This document shows positions 1-10,556 of a stretch of DNA of 64,000 bases, one piece after another. Every line of letters starts with the position of its first letter. Position 1 is the stretch's first letter. Below the pieces are notes generated by a model. The model was not told where the DNA came from and did not search any database. It saw nothing but the letters and a program-made list of their open reading frames with translations. Source of the DNA: Sphagnum compactum (taxonomy: Eukaryota; Bryophyta; Sphagnopsida; Sphagnales); NCBI GenBank assembly GCA_965153455.1, contig OZ234493.1, forward strand, positions 9,414,213-9,478,212, given 5' to 3'. A program made the position numbers and the translations under genes.

Positions 1-230
1 CCACACTTGCATGGTGGCATAGCCTATCACATTCATCTACAAAGCTCCCATTTCCAGCATTTCCTATCTCTGCTCTCTTTGGAGCTTCCTATTTCTATCA
101 AAGACAGTGTTCCCATGTACACCCATACAAATCCCATTTTTCTTGATTTCTGAGTCATCCCACACATTCCACATTCAGTCCATATCCTCAAGTGATCTGT
201 GAATGAAAAAAAATCAAGAATTTTACTTAC

Positions 231-3200
231 TGGTCCACTTATGGTTCCTGATGCCAACAGGTCGCCTGAACGTAGGTTGCAGCCATTTACTGTGTGGTGT
301 GCCAGCTGTTGAGACACTGTCCAGTACCTGCACAGGGAGAGAGAGAGAGCTTCTCCTGATTACTCTGCCGTAGTGAATGATTAGAGACACCCTCTAGCCC
401 TAAGAGTGAAGAGGGAGAGAATCACATCATGCTTCTAACTTCTGGACACTTTAGGGTTTAGGGTTTCTGATCCTCTGCAAATTTGGAAGTCACACCATAG
501 GAAAGATTCTCACAAGCCAGATCTTTAACAGGCTAATCTGCTGCTGGATTCTGGAATACCCATCACTTGGGATGATGGTCTTCAGAAATAAAAAATCGTT
601 AACACTTACAGATACTTGAAGTTGCTTCTGCAGACAACTGACGCTTTGGTCTCTCCCTCAGGTTGAATTGCCACCTGCACCACCATAGTAGATGAATAAT
701 ACCATAATGGTGAGATGCAACAAAGTGCATCAATCTCATTCCCCATGAGAATGCTCGTGGCTAAGCTGTGTTAAGAACCAAATGACCATGTATACCAACG
801 CTATCCACCCAAAGCACCAGATTAAAACAGGAGAACTGGAACCAGACAAAACATGAAGCTGAAGAAAAAGATTGGAATTCTGAGTGGCTCTGCAAAGAAA
901 GAAATACCTGTAGAGGAATATCATATGAGGTACGCTTGGTCTCTGCTAAATAAGGTAAGGGAGCTGGATCCTGCAGATAAAAAACATCATCATATGGCAG
1001 CTGCAGCACTGATTTCGACCCACCCCCATTAACAACCAACTAACTATCTCCACTGATTTGTGATGCCTTCCACCCACAACAAAACCAAGATACTAAAAGG
1101 AAAAGGCGAAGGGACTGACTTGGACAGGAGCTTCACAAATGAATGGCTCCAGGGCTTCCAAAGTCACAATCCATGGTGAAATTGTTGTCCCTGCAATTTA
1201 GAACATGTTTAGTCATCCTCTCACTCACCATGAAGACTCTGCTTAGTCATTCAATAGAACCCAAACCCTCAAAATGACAGTTCGGAGAATCTCTGCCCCT
1301 TTTTGTTACACTGATCATTTGTAGCTAAGGTTGATAAAATTGGTAAGCACCAGTGTTGTGCGGTTATTTGATTTTTAAATAACTGGCAGTTCTGGTTCTT
1401 TAAAGAATTCAGAATCAAAGAACCACCAATTCCAGTTTTTCAAGGCAAATCAAAATCAGAGAACCACCAGTTCTGTTATTTCAAAAACATCAAAGAACCA
1501 GCAGTTTTCATAAAGAACTGGCGGTTAGAAAGGCAGTTTTTTTTTATTTTCAAAAAAAATGAGAACCGAGTTTCTACACCAAAACCAGTTTTTTTATTTT
1601 TCTTTTTCACCCCACCAGGTAAGTGGGTATATACCCAGGTTGATGACCGGTGGGTATATGTAGCAGATTCTAATAACTGCACAACACTGGTAAGGACCTG
1701 CTTATCAAAGGCTTCCACTTTGTCTTCATTAGTGAACAGAATAACCACTAAATTACATTTCCCCCTCCCCCCCAAAAAGACCACTATAGCAAAGAATGGA
1801 GAGTGGAACCACCCAATGGAATTCCTTTCTGCACAGTGAATTAATTGCCTTTGCAGTTGGCAAATTGAGCAGTTTCATTAACAATGAAAGTATGGAAATG
1901 GATTCCATTTGTGATTAGAATGAAATTAAGTAAAATAAGGTGAGCAGCAGGAACACACCAAAGTTTTTGCCAAGAAAAGGACCGAGTGGCACTGTCTCCC
2001 ACTTTTGTATATCCCTTGCTGTCCCAGCACCATGCATTGATATGAAAGAAATTAGTGTGAGAAAAGTCAGTCGATGTGCAGTTATTCAGGTTCTGCAGTA
2101 CTGTCAATATTTGTGAAACCCATCGCCTTTTATTTGAAAGCCCAAAACCCAATCTCTGGAGACTATTGAAAAAAGCTATGTCCAGAAATTCTTGCCATTG
2201 TACTCCAATTTTGCAAAGTTCATTTCTTGTATATTTTATCATCTAAGGCAGAGACATCATCATTGTGAAACAGCTTATGCAAAGCTTCCAGAACATCATA
2301 GAGCTGCTACATAGAACTAGAATTGAAAGTGTAAAAAGTCCCATACCACTCCAGTCATTCATGAGGACAAAGCCAAAAATGTGGTCTGCAGCATTCTCAA
2401 CAGTAACAGGGCTCCCAAGCTCATTTCCTGGACCAATAAATATCGCCTGCAACAACACCCACTTCTTTAGGCCTTGAATGGAAATGTGCTTCTGCCAATG
2501 ACCCAGTGTATCAAGAACATTACAAAACATGTCAAAGTCCCATGTGATGATATCTTAACCTGCGAGGAAACCCTCATTACTAAGTAGTAAATTAGTTCAT
2601 TCCACCAAGAATTGTGCACAAATCAATTACAAGTTCTGCAGATCAAAGGGGACTGACCATTTCAAGTTCAAAGTCTAGAAGCCCAGAGGGCTTAAACCCA
2701 GGTGTTTTTTCCCCAGTGGGTGGCGTGGTCTGACCTCTGCAACATGTTGCAAATGAATTCTCTCAACATCATGCTTTGTCAACCAGACCCACTAGTTCAC
2801 TGCTGGTTGGAAGTATGGTAGAACTTTTGTCTTCTGAATTCAAATCTTGAGGTCTCAGAAAACATCAAAAAAGCATATGAATCACACAACTACCTGGGAC
2901 GGTGAATGTCTGTTCCTGAGATAACCACTGATGATGCCCTCCCATGATATGCTATTGGTATCTGCAACCTATTTGACCCCAATTGGAAATCAGCGATGCA
3001 ATGTTTGTGAGCGCTCAAGAGCCTTGGAAGACAATGAAGTAGGGTCCTTTCCCCTGTGCCATGGACAGAGCTCAGGAACTCCAAAGGCTTGCAGAGTATG
3101 TAAAGCTGGAGTGTTGAAGTACCAGTTGGCAGGAAGGGCGTTTTCTGGGCCTCGAAAGATAGTCCCGGTATTAGTGGCATGCTCCTTGGATGAAAAGAAA

Positions 3201-4471
3201 TCTGTGTAGTCCCCAATCGCTGCAGGGACCTCCATCTTCACTTCACTCTGCTCACAATCAAACAAGAAAAAAGTTTTCAGCTCCGGTAGTAGTAACCCAT
3301 AGACAGAAGGGATACTGTATTGAATCAGATTTATCAAGCTGTCACAAATGGCAGCTCAAACAATCTTCTCAAGAACCCATGCAAAGTCAGATGAGAAATC
3401 AGAATTCGGGAGTAACCCAAGATGCTAGAAACACATCAATTTGTGAAGAAGGCTCATAGTAAGAAACTTGACCATTGGGAAAAAGGCCTTGGCCCTCAGA
3501 GGTGCATTGTCCCGCAGTGTTGGCTCATCCGCTGCATTACAAGGAAAGATCAAATTGCAGATAATACATATTTATACCAATTAAGGGTTTTTTTGGTTGC
3601 ATTCAGTTATGTGGAACTACTACACTTCACCTGTAACTGAGGGGGAGCAAGTCTTGGAAGAGGTTTTAGACTGCAGCAAATATCACCCAAATGCAGCAGA
3701 TGAATCAAAAAATCTCAGGTGCGCACACCTGAAAGAAGCTTTTGAAGGGTTTCTCGTGCCTCTTTCCAAGCTGGTCTTCCCAGTGCCATGAATGCATTTA
3801 GCGAGGTCTGCCAATGACCCAAAAGACGGAAGGATGAACAACACTCATCCGTCCACACTTTCAGACAACATACAAGAAGCGGCAGGTAACTTTCTGAGTC
3901 AAACATTCAATTGTGGGAAGCCTTATATACACCACTGAAACCACCAACAGTAAACCCATTGACACAAACCCATTATCTCTCTCCCTCTCAAATGTTCTGA
4001 AGTCTTTGTTTGCAAAATGCCAATTCTAACCAATAAGTGGACACTTGAGAGCCATGAATTGATGATGTGCTCGCAAGAATCTGAATGAGAATCTGATGAT
4101 TTCAATTCTGTTAGACCATGGCGTTCTTTCACACCATCACAATCAACCCAAAAAATCATGTAATCTTAAACTCCCATTAATGGGTTTTTGTGTATGACAC
4201 ACACAATGATGGAGAGAGAGAGACAGAGAGAGAGTAAGAAAAAATGTAAGAAAGTAAGTACCTGAGAGAAGCAGGTAGATGAGGAGAGCGAAGGGCCATT
4301 GAACAATCCAGCTGCAGCTATGACTGACAGGTCCAAAACAAGGTCCCCAATTGCCACTCCGGGTCTTGGATCTCCTCCTTCACTAGGTCTGAACACACCG
4401 TATGGTAAATTCTCCAAAGGAAAGTGGTTTCCAGAACCCACTTCCACAAATGATTTTGCTGGACTAGCCAT
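231..4471 (-). CDS. FAH: Fumarylacetoacetase (fumarylacetoacetate hydrolase), exons 1-12, 3' end beyond the window
   Basis: Hydrolyses fumarylacetoacetate to fumarate and acetoacetate, the last step of tyrosine degradation (loss of the Arabidopsis gene, SSCD1, gives cell death in short days). Exons read on minus: 4471-4262, 3807-3729, 3531-3473, 3247-3123, 2968-2894, 2736-2658, 2446-2347, 2018-1959, 1190-1120, 970-908, 674-610, 327-231. They total 1083 nt, 361 codons, with no stop, every phase matches, and each intron is GT-AG. By alignment from memory to mouse FAH the active-site set is present: Asp132, Arg148, Glu206 and Glu208 (DFELEM), Asp240, Arg244 and Gln247 (NDWS-ARDIQ), Lys260, with the general base at His139. 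The small N-terminal domain covers about residues 1-120 ([16 protein letters not shown]). The start at 4471 (MASPAKSF) is chosen because plant FAH begins there; the in-frame Met at 4576 would add an unrelated Trp/Gly-rich stretch. About 60 C-terminal residues, following GTISGP, must lie left of position 1. Confidence 0.95.
448..466 (+). repeat. Two TTTAGGG telomere-like units inside FAH intron 11
   Basis: Two adjacent TTTAGGG heptamers occur in the 282-nt intron between exons 11 and 12. This is too short to be a telomeric insertion. It may be a telo-box-like motif or chance; the same word is abundant in the repeat family at 5.1-5.4 and 10.3-10.6 kb. Confidence 0.5.
1351..1689. mobile_element. 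hAT-type MITE inside FAH intron 8
   Basis: The 339-bp element starts CAGTGTTGTGCGGTTATT and ends with the reverse complement of CAGTGTTGTGCAGTTATT, an 18-bp terminal inverted repeat with one mismatch. It is flanked by GTAAGCAC (1343-1350) and GTAAGGAC (1690-1697), an 8-bp target duplication with one mismatch, which is the hAT signature. The interior has no coding capacity but repeats an AGAACCACC/AGAACTGG motif several times in both orientations, as expected for subterminal transposase-binding repeats. It lies wholly within intron 8 (1191-1958), clear of both splice sites. Confidence 0.85.
4211..4236. repeat. GA-rich microsatellite in FAH intron 1
   Basis: Short, slightly interrupted (GA)n tract (a TC tract in the sense direction of FAH) about 25 nt inside the donor of intron 1. 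Confidence 0.7.
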
Positions 4472-5138
4472 CACTGAAATAACCCAACCCCACCAACCCA
4501 CCAACCAACCAGTCAGCCAGCACCCAAAACCCAAACTTCCCCAAAAAAACCCTCCAAAATGGGATGGGAGCCGCACGCACTACCTAGTGCACAACGAATT
4601 CTAGTCTCCAACAACAAAAACAACAAAATGGGTGGTTAAATTCCTTCCCAAAATCCCAAACCTCAAAACCTAAGTACTGTGCATCAAAACCCAAGTAATG
4701 GGCATCAAAATCTCAAAACCCAAAACAAAGCTAAAATTCAAATCACCAAGACCTGGTGGTACTCCTGGCACCTCCAAGAAATGAATCCAAGTATGTTTGT
4801 GGAAGGATTTGAAACTATGAAACTTGGGAGGCGGAAGAAAAAGGATTACTGCTGCTGCTCTTAACTCCTACTAGTGCTGATTTACCTATTTATTGCAGCA
4901 GCTCCAGAGAAAGGGGAAATTTTGGTACGAAGAAGGTTTTGGGTTCTCGCGCAAAGAATGTGCATTGCAGAAATGATTGTCTTTATTGATTGTTGTTGTT
5001 GCTGATGATGGGTCCCCTCCCTTTCCCTTTCCACACTCTTTGTGGGTGGGTTCTCTAATGCAGAATCATAGTCAAAAAGTTGATTTAAACATGAGTAGTA
5101 GCAGTTTCTGCCATGCCTGCTGACCAAACACTAAGCCA
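4472..5138 (-). promoter_or_regulatory. Presumed 5' leader and promoter region of FAH
   Basis: Sequence directly upstream of the FAH start. The first 100 bases are C/A-rich on plus (repeated CCAACC words), hence T/G-rich in the sense direction. A CAA/CTG-rich stretch lies near 4600-5000. No convincing TATA box, no other gene and no long plausible reading frame were seen; the promoter role is inferred from position only. Confidence 0.35.
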
Positions 5139-5448
5139 TCACTAAACCCTAGCTATAGCTGGTAATGATGAGGATTTAGGGTTTAGTGTTTAGGGTTAAT
5201 GGTCTTGATGGACTTTTCAAAAACCAAATCCATCACTCAATCTTTGCTAGTGTTTATGAGTAGGATTTAGGGTTTAGTGTTTAAGCGGTTATGGACTTCA
5301 TGGATTCTCCAAACACTAACCTTCGTGGACTTCATGGAATTTTCAAACACTAACCCCATCACTAACCCTAGTTAGTAATGAGGAGGATTTAGGGTTTACT
5401 ATAGGGTTTTTGGATTCATGAACTTTTTCAAACACTAAGGACCCTATG
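5139..5448. repeat. TTTAGGG-rich tandem repeat, block 1
   Basis: Three diverged units of about 92-125 bp start near 5139, 5233 and 5358. Each runs TCACTAACCCTAG, then a short AATGAGGAGGATT stretch, then TTTAGGGTTTAGTGTTTAG, then a GGACTTCATGGA and TTCAAACACTAACCC tail. The block is cut by the Harbinger insertion at 5449 and continues at 8108 (AACCCCATCATCAAACTCTA). A further block lies at 10329-10556. The telomere-like words are part of a complex unit and do not form a (TTTAGGG)n array. Confidence 0.8.
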
Positions 5449-5635
5449 TTAATAGCACTTTCTAATGGTGGTTGAAAAAAATCTTGACCCCATTGTCGAG
5501 CTTGCACCTCAAAATCAAGTGTTGAGTTTTCAAATTTCTTTCTTTGACTCTGGAATTCAGATAGATATCAAGACCGTAGACTTTGCTAGGAAGTGGAATT
5601 CACATAGATATCAAGACCATAGACTTTGCTAGGAA

Positions 5636-6330
5636 GTGTGTTTGTTAACATCAACAATCACTGATAATGTGCCACCCCCAAAAATTGACATCATCCACCA
5701 TCGTCGAAGCTCTAGAAAACACAATGAGCAAGAAAAAAAGGAAAAAAATATTGCCGATAAAAAACAATTATGTTATTCCTTTTGCACATTTTTCAAGACT
5801 CAATCACAAGGAATGAGCAAAAAAAGCACAACATTTTGGGACAAAGTTGATGATCACTACAACAAACATCACCTAACAACACGTGCGAAGAGGATAACAA
5901 GGTCGCTTGAAACAAAGTTAAGCACAATGTGAGCAAATGTGGAAAAGTGTAGTGTTGTTCAAACATTGTGCGAAAGTGGAACTAATGGAGATGACATTTT
6001 GAAAAACAATTAGAATTCTACAAAAACAAGCACCCACGAACACAAAACTTCACCTATCTACATTACTAGTCAATTTTGAAAGACATACCTTGTTGGGGTG
6101 ACGCACATGAAGACACAAAAAAAACTACACCCATGAAACACAAGTCTAATAATTTTCAGCTCAAATTTTTTTAGTTGATCAAATTGAACTAGAAACTTTG
6201 GACATTGGGCTTCTAATGAATGCTTTAGCAAAACATCTAACAAATTGCAAGGTGAGCGAAAAGGTTGAAAAAATGGCCAAGTTGAGAGAGATGGTGGCCT
6301 AATACAAACAAAGGTGACAACAGACATGGC
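5636..6330 (+). pseudogene. PIF/Harbinger Myb-like (ORF2-type) protein, decayed
   Basis: The first 98 codons (5636-5932) are open and contain FWDKVDDHYNKH followed by TRSLETKLSTM, matching the trihelix/NAM-associated pattern FWDKV..YYN.H....R...SLETKW found in Harbinger accessory proteins and their host relatives. After a stop the match continues in the same direction (VQTLCESGTNGDDIL; then LLVNFERHTLLG, resembling LKDVPRW) and ends in a charged helix (KVEKMAKLREMVA). Stops and frame shifts after codon 98 make it a pseudogene. In the family this protein binds DNA and aids nuclear import of the transposase. Confidence 0.75.
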
Positions 6331-6697
6331 TATTACCATGTTGAAAAAAAACACCATCTTAGAATATCAAAGTGCAATGGCATTTTTCACCTTGCCTAAA
6401 GATTTGTTGGTGACAACAAAAATTTGGGAGTACTTCACGTTTTGACGACATAAATAATCAAAATTCGATCATGGGTGAATGTTGTTCCGAGTCTTCTCAT
6501 CAATTTTTTCAATTGCACAACTTGCAACACCCAAAGCATCTCCTCCAACCAACATAATTGACTATCCACAAGTAGATATAAATTGTATAGTTGTGGAATA
6601 TGAAAATGTTGCCAAATGGAGCAATGTTTGATTAGAAATAAAGGTAAGTAGGAGCAAAATTTGTATCATCATTACACCTCACTATTGCCTTTCAAAG

Positions 6698-7560
6698 CTA
6701 CAAATGTTTAATTAAGTCATTGTGCAATCTATAATGAGCATTTGCATTTTCAACATCTCTACCACCATGTGTATATTTGTTAACTGTAAGGTCACGCCTA
6801 ATGGGAATGGTAATAACATCAAAGTAATCTTCCAACCTTGCATTATCTTTATATTTTATGATCACGTTGTGCATGATCACACATGATACAAAATGTTAAC
6901 AACAACATTTCTAATTTCATTGTATGCACGGGTTTTGAACAATTGCACACCTACTTTGAAAAACCCCAAAATTGTGTTCTACATCCTTGCGCACTACCTC
7001 TTATCATTGAGTTTTTCACTTTGAAGTTCATGCACAATTTGCACAAAAACCAACCATCATGGATAGATGCCATCAACAAAATAATATTTTGGGTAGCAAT
7101 TTCCATTCACCTAAAATTCAAGGTTGACATTTGCACCACGCAACAAACCAATTGAGACCTATTCAAGACATTCAGATCATTATTGCCACCTAGTAAACCA
7201 AAATGAACATGCCAAAACCAAAGACATTTATCTATAATTGCTTTTAGGATTATATAATCATTCTTATCTTTGTTAATAAACTAAAATTGTCAAGTAGTTG
7301 AACAATTTTTTCATTTATAATGCATGTAATTAAAGGAAACGAACATCTTTACAAACCCTATCATTGCGTTCATTTCAAGTTGTCAGTCGAGATTAACTTG
7401 AATTGGTTGTCACAAATAAATTGGTTCAAACATTTACTGCATTGCTCTCACAAATCGCTTTGGGCTTTCCATGGTTGTGATTTCTCCCATGCAACAGTAC
7501 TCATCCAATGCATCAGCTTCAACACCATATATAAGCTAACATTGGAATAGTTGTATTGCA
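6698..7560 (-). pseudogene. PIF/Harbinger DDE transposase, decayed
   Basis: Frame-shifted matches run N to C on minus: EADALDEYCCMGEITTMESP then KRFVRAM (family: DEY.RMGEST..ESLKRFVRA), NYMHYK.KNCSTT (family: DCMHW.WKNCP.AW), WHVHFGLLGGNNDLNVLN (family: WHAFFG.PGSNNDINVL), NGNCYPKYYFVDGIYP, KDVEHNFGVFQSR, and an open last segment (6698-6880) MIMHNVIIKYKD ... AHYRLHNDLIKHL then a stop. The second Asp (NND) and the Glu (KDVE) of the catalytic triad are visible, but the first Asp is read as Asn (codon at 7331-7329). Several stops and shifts confirm inactivity. Confidence 0.85.
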
Positions 7561-8107
7561 TTTTTGCAAAGTTGATAACCCCATGGCATTGCAAGCATTT
7601 TGTTGTTGCACAAAATAAGAATCACATTCACTCATAGCAACGAAAATTCAAAAAAATAAAGAGCTTTTCATCCTGTAACAACGACAAAATTGTTGATCAT
7701 CATAGGTCGAGATCTCACAAAAATAATTACAAATGATGTGTTCTTCACCAAGCTGTTGATGTTGCAATGTGTTTGTCAAGAATCCATCGTTTTCTTCATC
7801 TTCAAAGACATTTGATTATAACCGATCCACTAATCGTGTATGTAATTATTCCACGATGCTTGTAAATGACAATCTGATCCACTTGCCCTTGCAAATACAT
7901 TTGAAGAAGAGGATCAAAAGCTACCAAAATCATGCCGATGATTAAAGCGTAGGGAGAAAAAATCAAGGTGCAAGAAGAAAAAATCAATGAAATGTAGGTG
8001 TAGGTGACGACACAAGATAGGCAATGCATGTATAAATACCCTCCATTAGCCCTTGGAAGATTAAGGTACATGGATTTGTATATGGTTTCAACATTGGAGA
8101 TGCCTTA

Positions 8108-8200
8108 ACCCCATCATCAAACTCTAGCTATATAGTGGCAATGAAAAGGACTTAAAAAGCAAATCCAAAGCTTGGGTGATCCACTCCAAAGCTTCACCCA
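8108..8200. repeat. Continuation of the TTTAGGG-rich repeat right of the Harbinger element
   Basis: AACCCCATCATCAAACTCTA matches AACCCCATCACTAACCCTAG of the units at 5139-5448 and resumes where the array was split. The rest of the unit is diverged. Confidence 0.6.
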
Positions 8201-8274
8201 TAAACAATTGACCTTCTCCTATTCATCAAATGAGGTGCCTCCCAAGTTCTATTTTTTTATTTTTTTTGGTTGCA

Positions 8275-9072
8275 ATGAGCCAATTTGATTGGCCCATCAA
8301 TAATAATAATAATAAACGACATGATGGAAGCTCCCCCAAAATAAAAGGTTCTATTTTGAAGTACATATTTCCAAAGGACGACAACATTTGCCAATGCATA
8401 TGGGATAAAAGTGAGGTGCTATTGGGAACTCTTCGAGGAACATGTCAGGAACTTGGGAACTCTTTGCTTTGACAAAAAAAAAATTACCCCCCTACCCCCC
8501 CCCCCTCCCCCCCACCGCCATAATAGAAAAGAATAAAAAGCTTGCACGGAAAGTCGAGTGTCCACAATATTTTGTGTGGAGAGTGGACGTTTTTTCCATA
8601 AACTTTTTTTTTTTCAAATCTATTTGTCGCCATTTTTGGCCTGGGCCGTGGTACATACCATAGTGTTGTGCTTCTATTAATTAGTGAGGGGGTTGTGCCC
8701 ACAGTTTTTTTTTCTTTTCTTTTCTTTTTTTTTTCTCAGAAGGAGCCCATTTGATTGGCCCATCACCAATATTTTTGGGCACATGGGGGTCAGTACCCAA
8801 CATAGAAGCCAATATGGATGCTTCCCTCGCCAAAATTAAAGCATGTTTTTATCATGCTTGCCTTTAGCCCTCCCTTTAACAAAGCATTTTTCTGTCGTGC
8901 TTGTTTTTGGCCCTCCCTTTAAAACTTATGTTCACGGAAATTGAACCATGGTCAAACAATAGGGGATAAAAAATGATGTGCTATTGGGAACTTCTTATGG
9001 AACACATTAGGAACAAAAATAAATAATAAATCCCCCTCTTCCCCAACACACCCCCCCCCCCCCCCCCCCAAA
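8275..9072. repeat. Two direct copies of a dispersed repeat, each ending in a poly-C tract
   Basis: Copy 1 (about 8275-8516) and copy 2 (about 8745-9072) share, in order, CCAATTTGATTGGCCCATCA (copy 2 has CCCATTTGATTGGCCCATCA), GGGATAAAA, GTGCTATTGGGAACT, a GGAACA.(G/T)T(C/T)AGGAAC box and a terminal C tract (8490-8516 and 9049-9070). A related piece (GTTATTGGGAACG ... GGGAACACATAGG) occurs at 59415-59475. Target duplications and coding potential were not seen; it could be a non-autonomous element with a homopolymer end. Confidence 0.65.
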
Positions 9073-9175
9073 TAAGCCCCCTTTAGCCTTCTCATTGGCT
9101 AAATGAAATTTTCTATTTCCAAAACAATTCATCACCATTTCAACCTGGACTAGTGGACCCATTATAGTAAACAAT

Positions 9176-9770
9176 CTCCAACAATATTTTTCACATCCAA
9201 GATTACTTGTTTAATTGGCTCTCAAGCCTCACCCATAGACATAAAATTGGTAGTTAAGAGCCCTCCAACAATATTTCTCACATCCAAGAATACGTAAATT
9301 TAATTATTTCCCAAGCCTGACCCATAAACACAAAACTAGTATTTAAGCCTTCAACCCATATTTCTCACATCCAACGTTATTTATTTAAATGTTTTCCAAT
9401 CCCCACCCATAACCATGAAACTAATATTTAAACCTCCAACAACATTTCTCATATCCAAGGTAACACATTTAATTGTTTCCCAAGCCCCGCCAAATAAACA
9501 TGAAACTAATATTTAAACCTCCTACAATATTTCTCGTATCCAAGATAACACATTTAATTGTTTCCCAAGCCCCACCAAATAAACATGAAACTAATATTTA
9601 AGCCTTCAACAATATTTCTCACATACATCCAAGAGTACTTATTTAATTGTTTCCCAAGCCGCCCATAAACATGAAACTAAAATTTAAACCTTCACCAATA
9701 TTTCTCGCATCCAAGATTACTTATTTAATTATTTCCCAAGCCCCACCCATGAACATAAAACTGAGATTAT
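9176..9770. repeat. Tandem array, about 85-bp unit, seven copies
   Basis: Units begin near 9176, 9263, 9349, 9434, 9519, 9603 and 9690. Each has CAACAATATTTCTCACATCC, AAGATTACTTATTTAATTG, TTTCCCAAGCCCCACCCA and AAACATGAAACTAATATTTA blocks. Divergence is roughly 10-20 percent by eye. The last unit grades into the duplicated unit that follows. Confidence 0.9.
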
Positions 9771-10056
9771 AAAAGGTGGGAGACTTCTAATAGCAAACCA
9801 CTTGGATGAATCTATCATACATATATGGCCAATCAAGAGTAAGTGTTGAATTGTGCAATGGGTTTTTGCCCACCTCAGTACCCCATGGAAAAATGATGGC
9901 CCAAAGCCCATTTATTGAGTGAAACCAATTAAGTTTCTCGCATCCAAGTTTACTTTTTTGCAACCCCACCCAAAAAATTGAGGTGGGGACTGCAAATAGG
10001 TGGAAACTACTATCAGCAAACCACTTGGACTAATCATTATGATTGGCCAATCAGAA
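9771..10056. repeat. Duplicated segment beside the 85-bp array
   Basis: The piece AGCAAACCACTTGGA ... TATGGCCAATCA (about 9793-9834) recurs as AGCAAACCACTTGGA ... GATTGGCCAATCA (about 10015-10053). Between them (9930-9975) is a degenerate copy of the 85-bp unit (TTTCTCGCATCCAAG, CCCCACCCA). The two copies are 220 bp apart. Confidence 0.7.
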
Positions 10057-10328
10057 ACAGGGAACATCAGTCAAATCATATTTATTACACTCTTCTCTAC
10101 CAAGTGCACAGCTTTGCTGGGCTTTATACCAGCCTCAGCAAACTGAGCACACATGCAGGAGAAGAACTATTGTCATGACCCAAACCGACATATGTTGACT
10201 TTTCTTCATCCAATTTTAATGTGAAGGGTCACATACCAAGCACCAGTGGGGATGCTCTTGTACTGACTTGAATTAACAAGTATGGGCAAATGTAATGTAA
10301 GGGGTTGTGTAGAGCACATATGTGGAGA

Positions 10329-10556
10329 GCCTCTTAGGGTTTAGTTATGTAGGGTCTATGGACTTTTCAAGCACTAATAATGCACCACTGAACCCTAGTT
10401 GGTAAGGAGGAGGAGGACTTAGAATGTAGTGTTTAGGGGTTATGCAATTTATGAACCTTTCAACACTAACCCATCACGGAACCCTCACTATTTCCTAATG
10501 AGGAGGACTTAGGGTTTAATGTTTAGGGTTTATGAACTTTTGTAAACTTTTAATGT
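10329..10556. repeat. TTTAGGG-rich tandem repeat, block 2
   Basis: Two and a half units of the same family as 5139-5448 (CTGAACCCTAGTTGGTAAGG, GAGGAGGACTTAG, TTTAATGTTTAGGGTTTATG). Together with 5139-5448 and 8108-8200 it frames the 5-10 kb repeat region. Confidence 0.75.

Larger units (their letters stand above)
5452..8104. mobile_element. Decayed PIF/Harbinger DNA transposon
   Basis: Bounded by a TTA target duplication (5449-5451 and 8105-8107). Imperfect terminal inverted repeats pair GCACTTTCTAATGG on the left with GCATCTCCAATG (reverse complement) on the right. It contains both PIF/Harbinger proteins: a Myb-like/NAM-associated protein on plus and a DDE transposase on minus, in convergent orientation. 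The host repeat reads through on both sides of the duplication, supporting the boundaries independently. Both genes are broken, so this copy is not autonomous. Confidence 0.85.

Noticed and set aside
2890-3337. Two overlapping 108- and 115-codon minus frames read as separate genes
   Set aside because: They are FAH exons 4 and 5 running on into introns; splicing joins them in one frame with the other exons.
4472-4576. In-frame upstream extension of the FAH reading frame from the Met at 4576
   Set aside because: The added residues are Trp/Gly-rich, translated from the C/A-rich leader, and plant and animal FAH start at the position equivalent to 4471.
5139-5448. Interstitial telomere array
   Set aside because: TTTAGGG occurs only once or twice per unit inside a complex 92-125-bp repeat, without a (TTTAGGG)n run.
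9176-9770. CRISPR-like regular repeats
   Set aside because: Adjacent diverged 85-bp units without unique spacers in a plant nuclear context; this is a plain tandem repeat.
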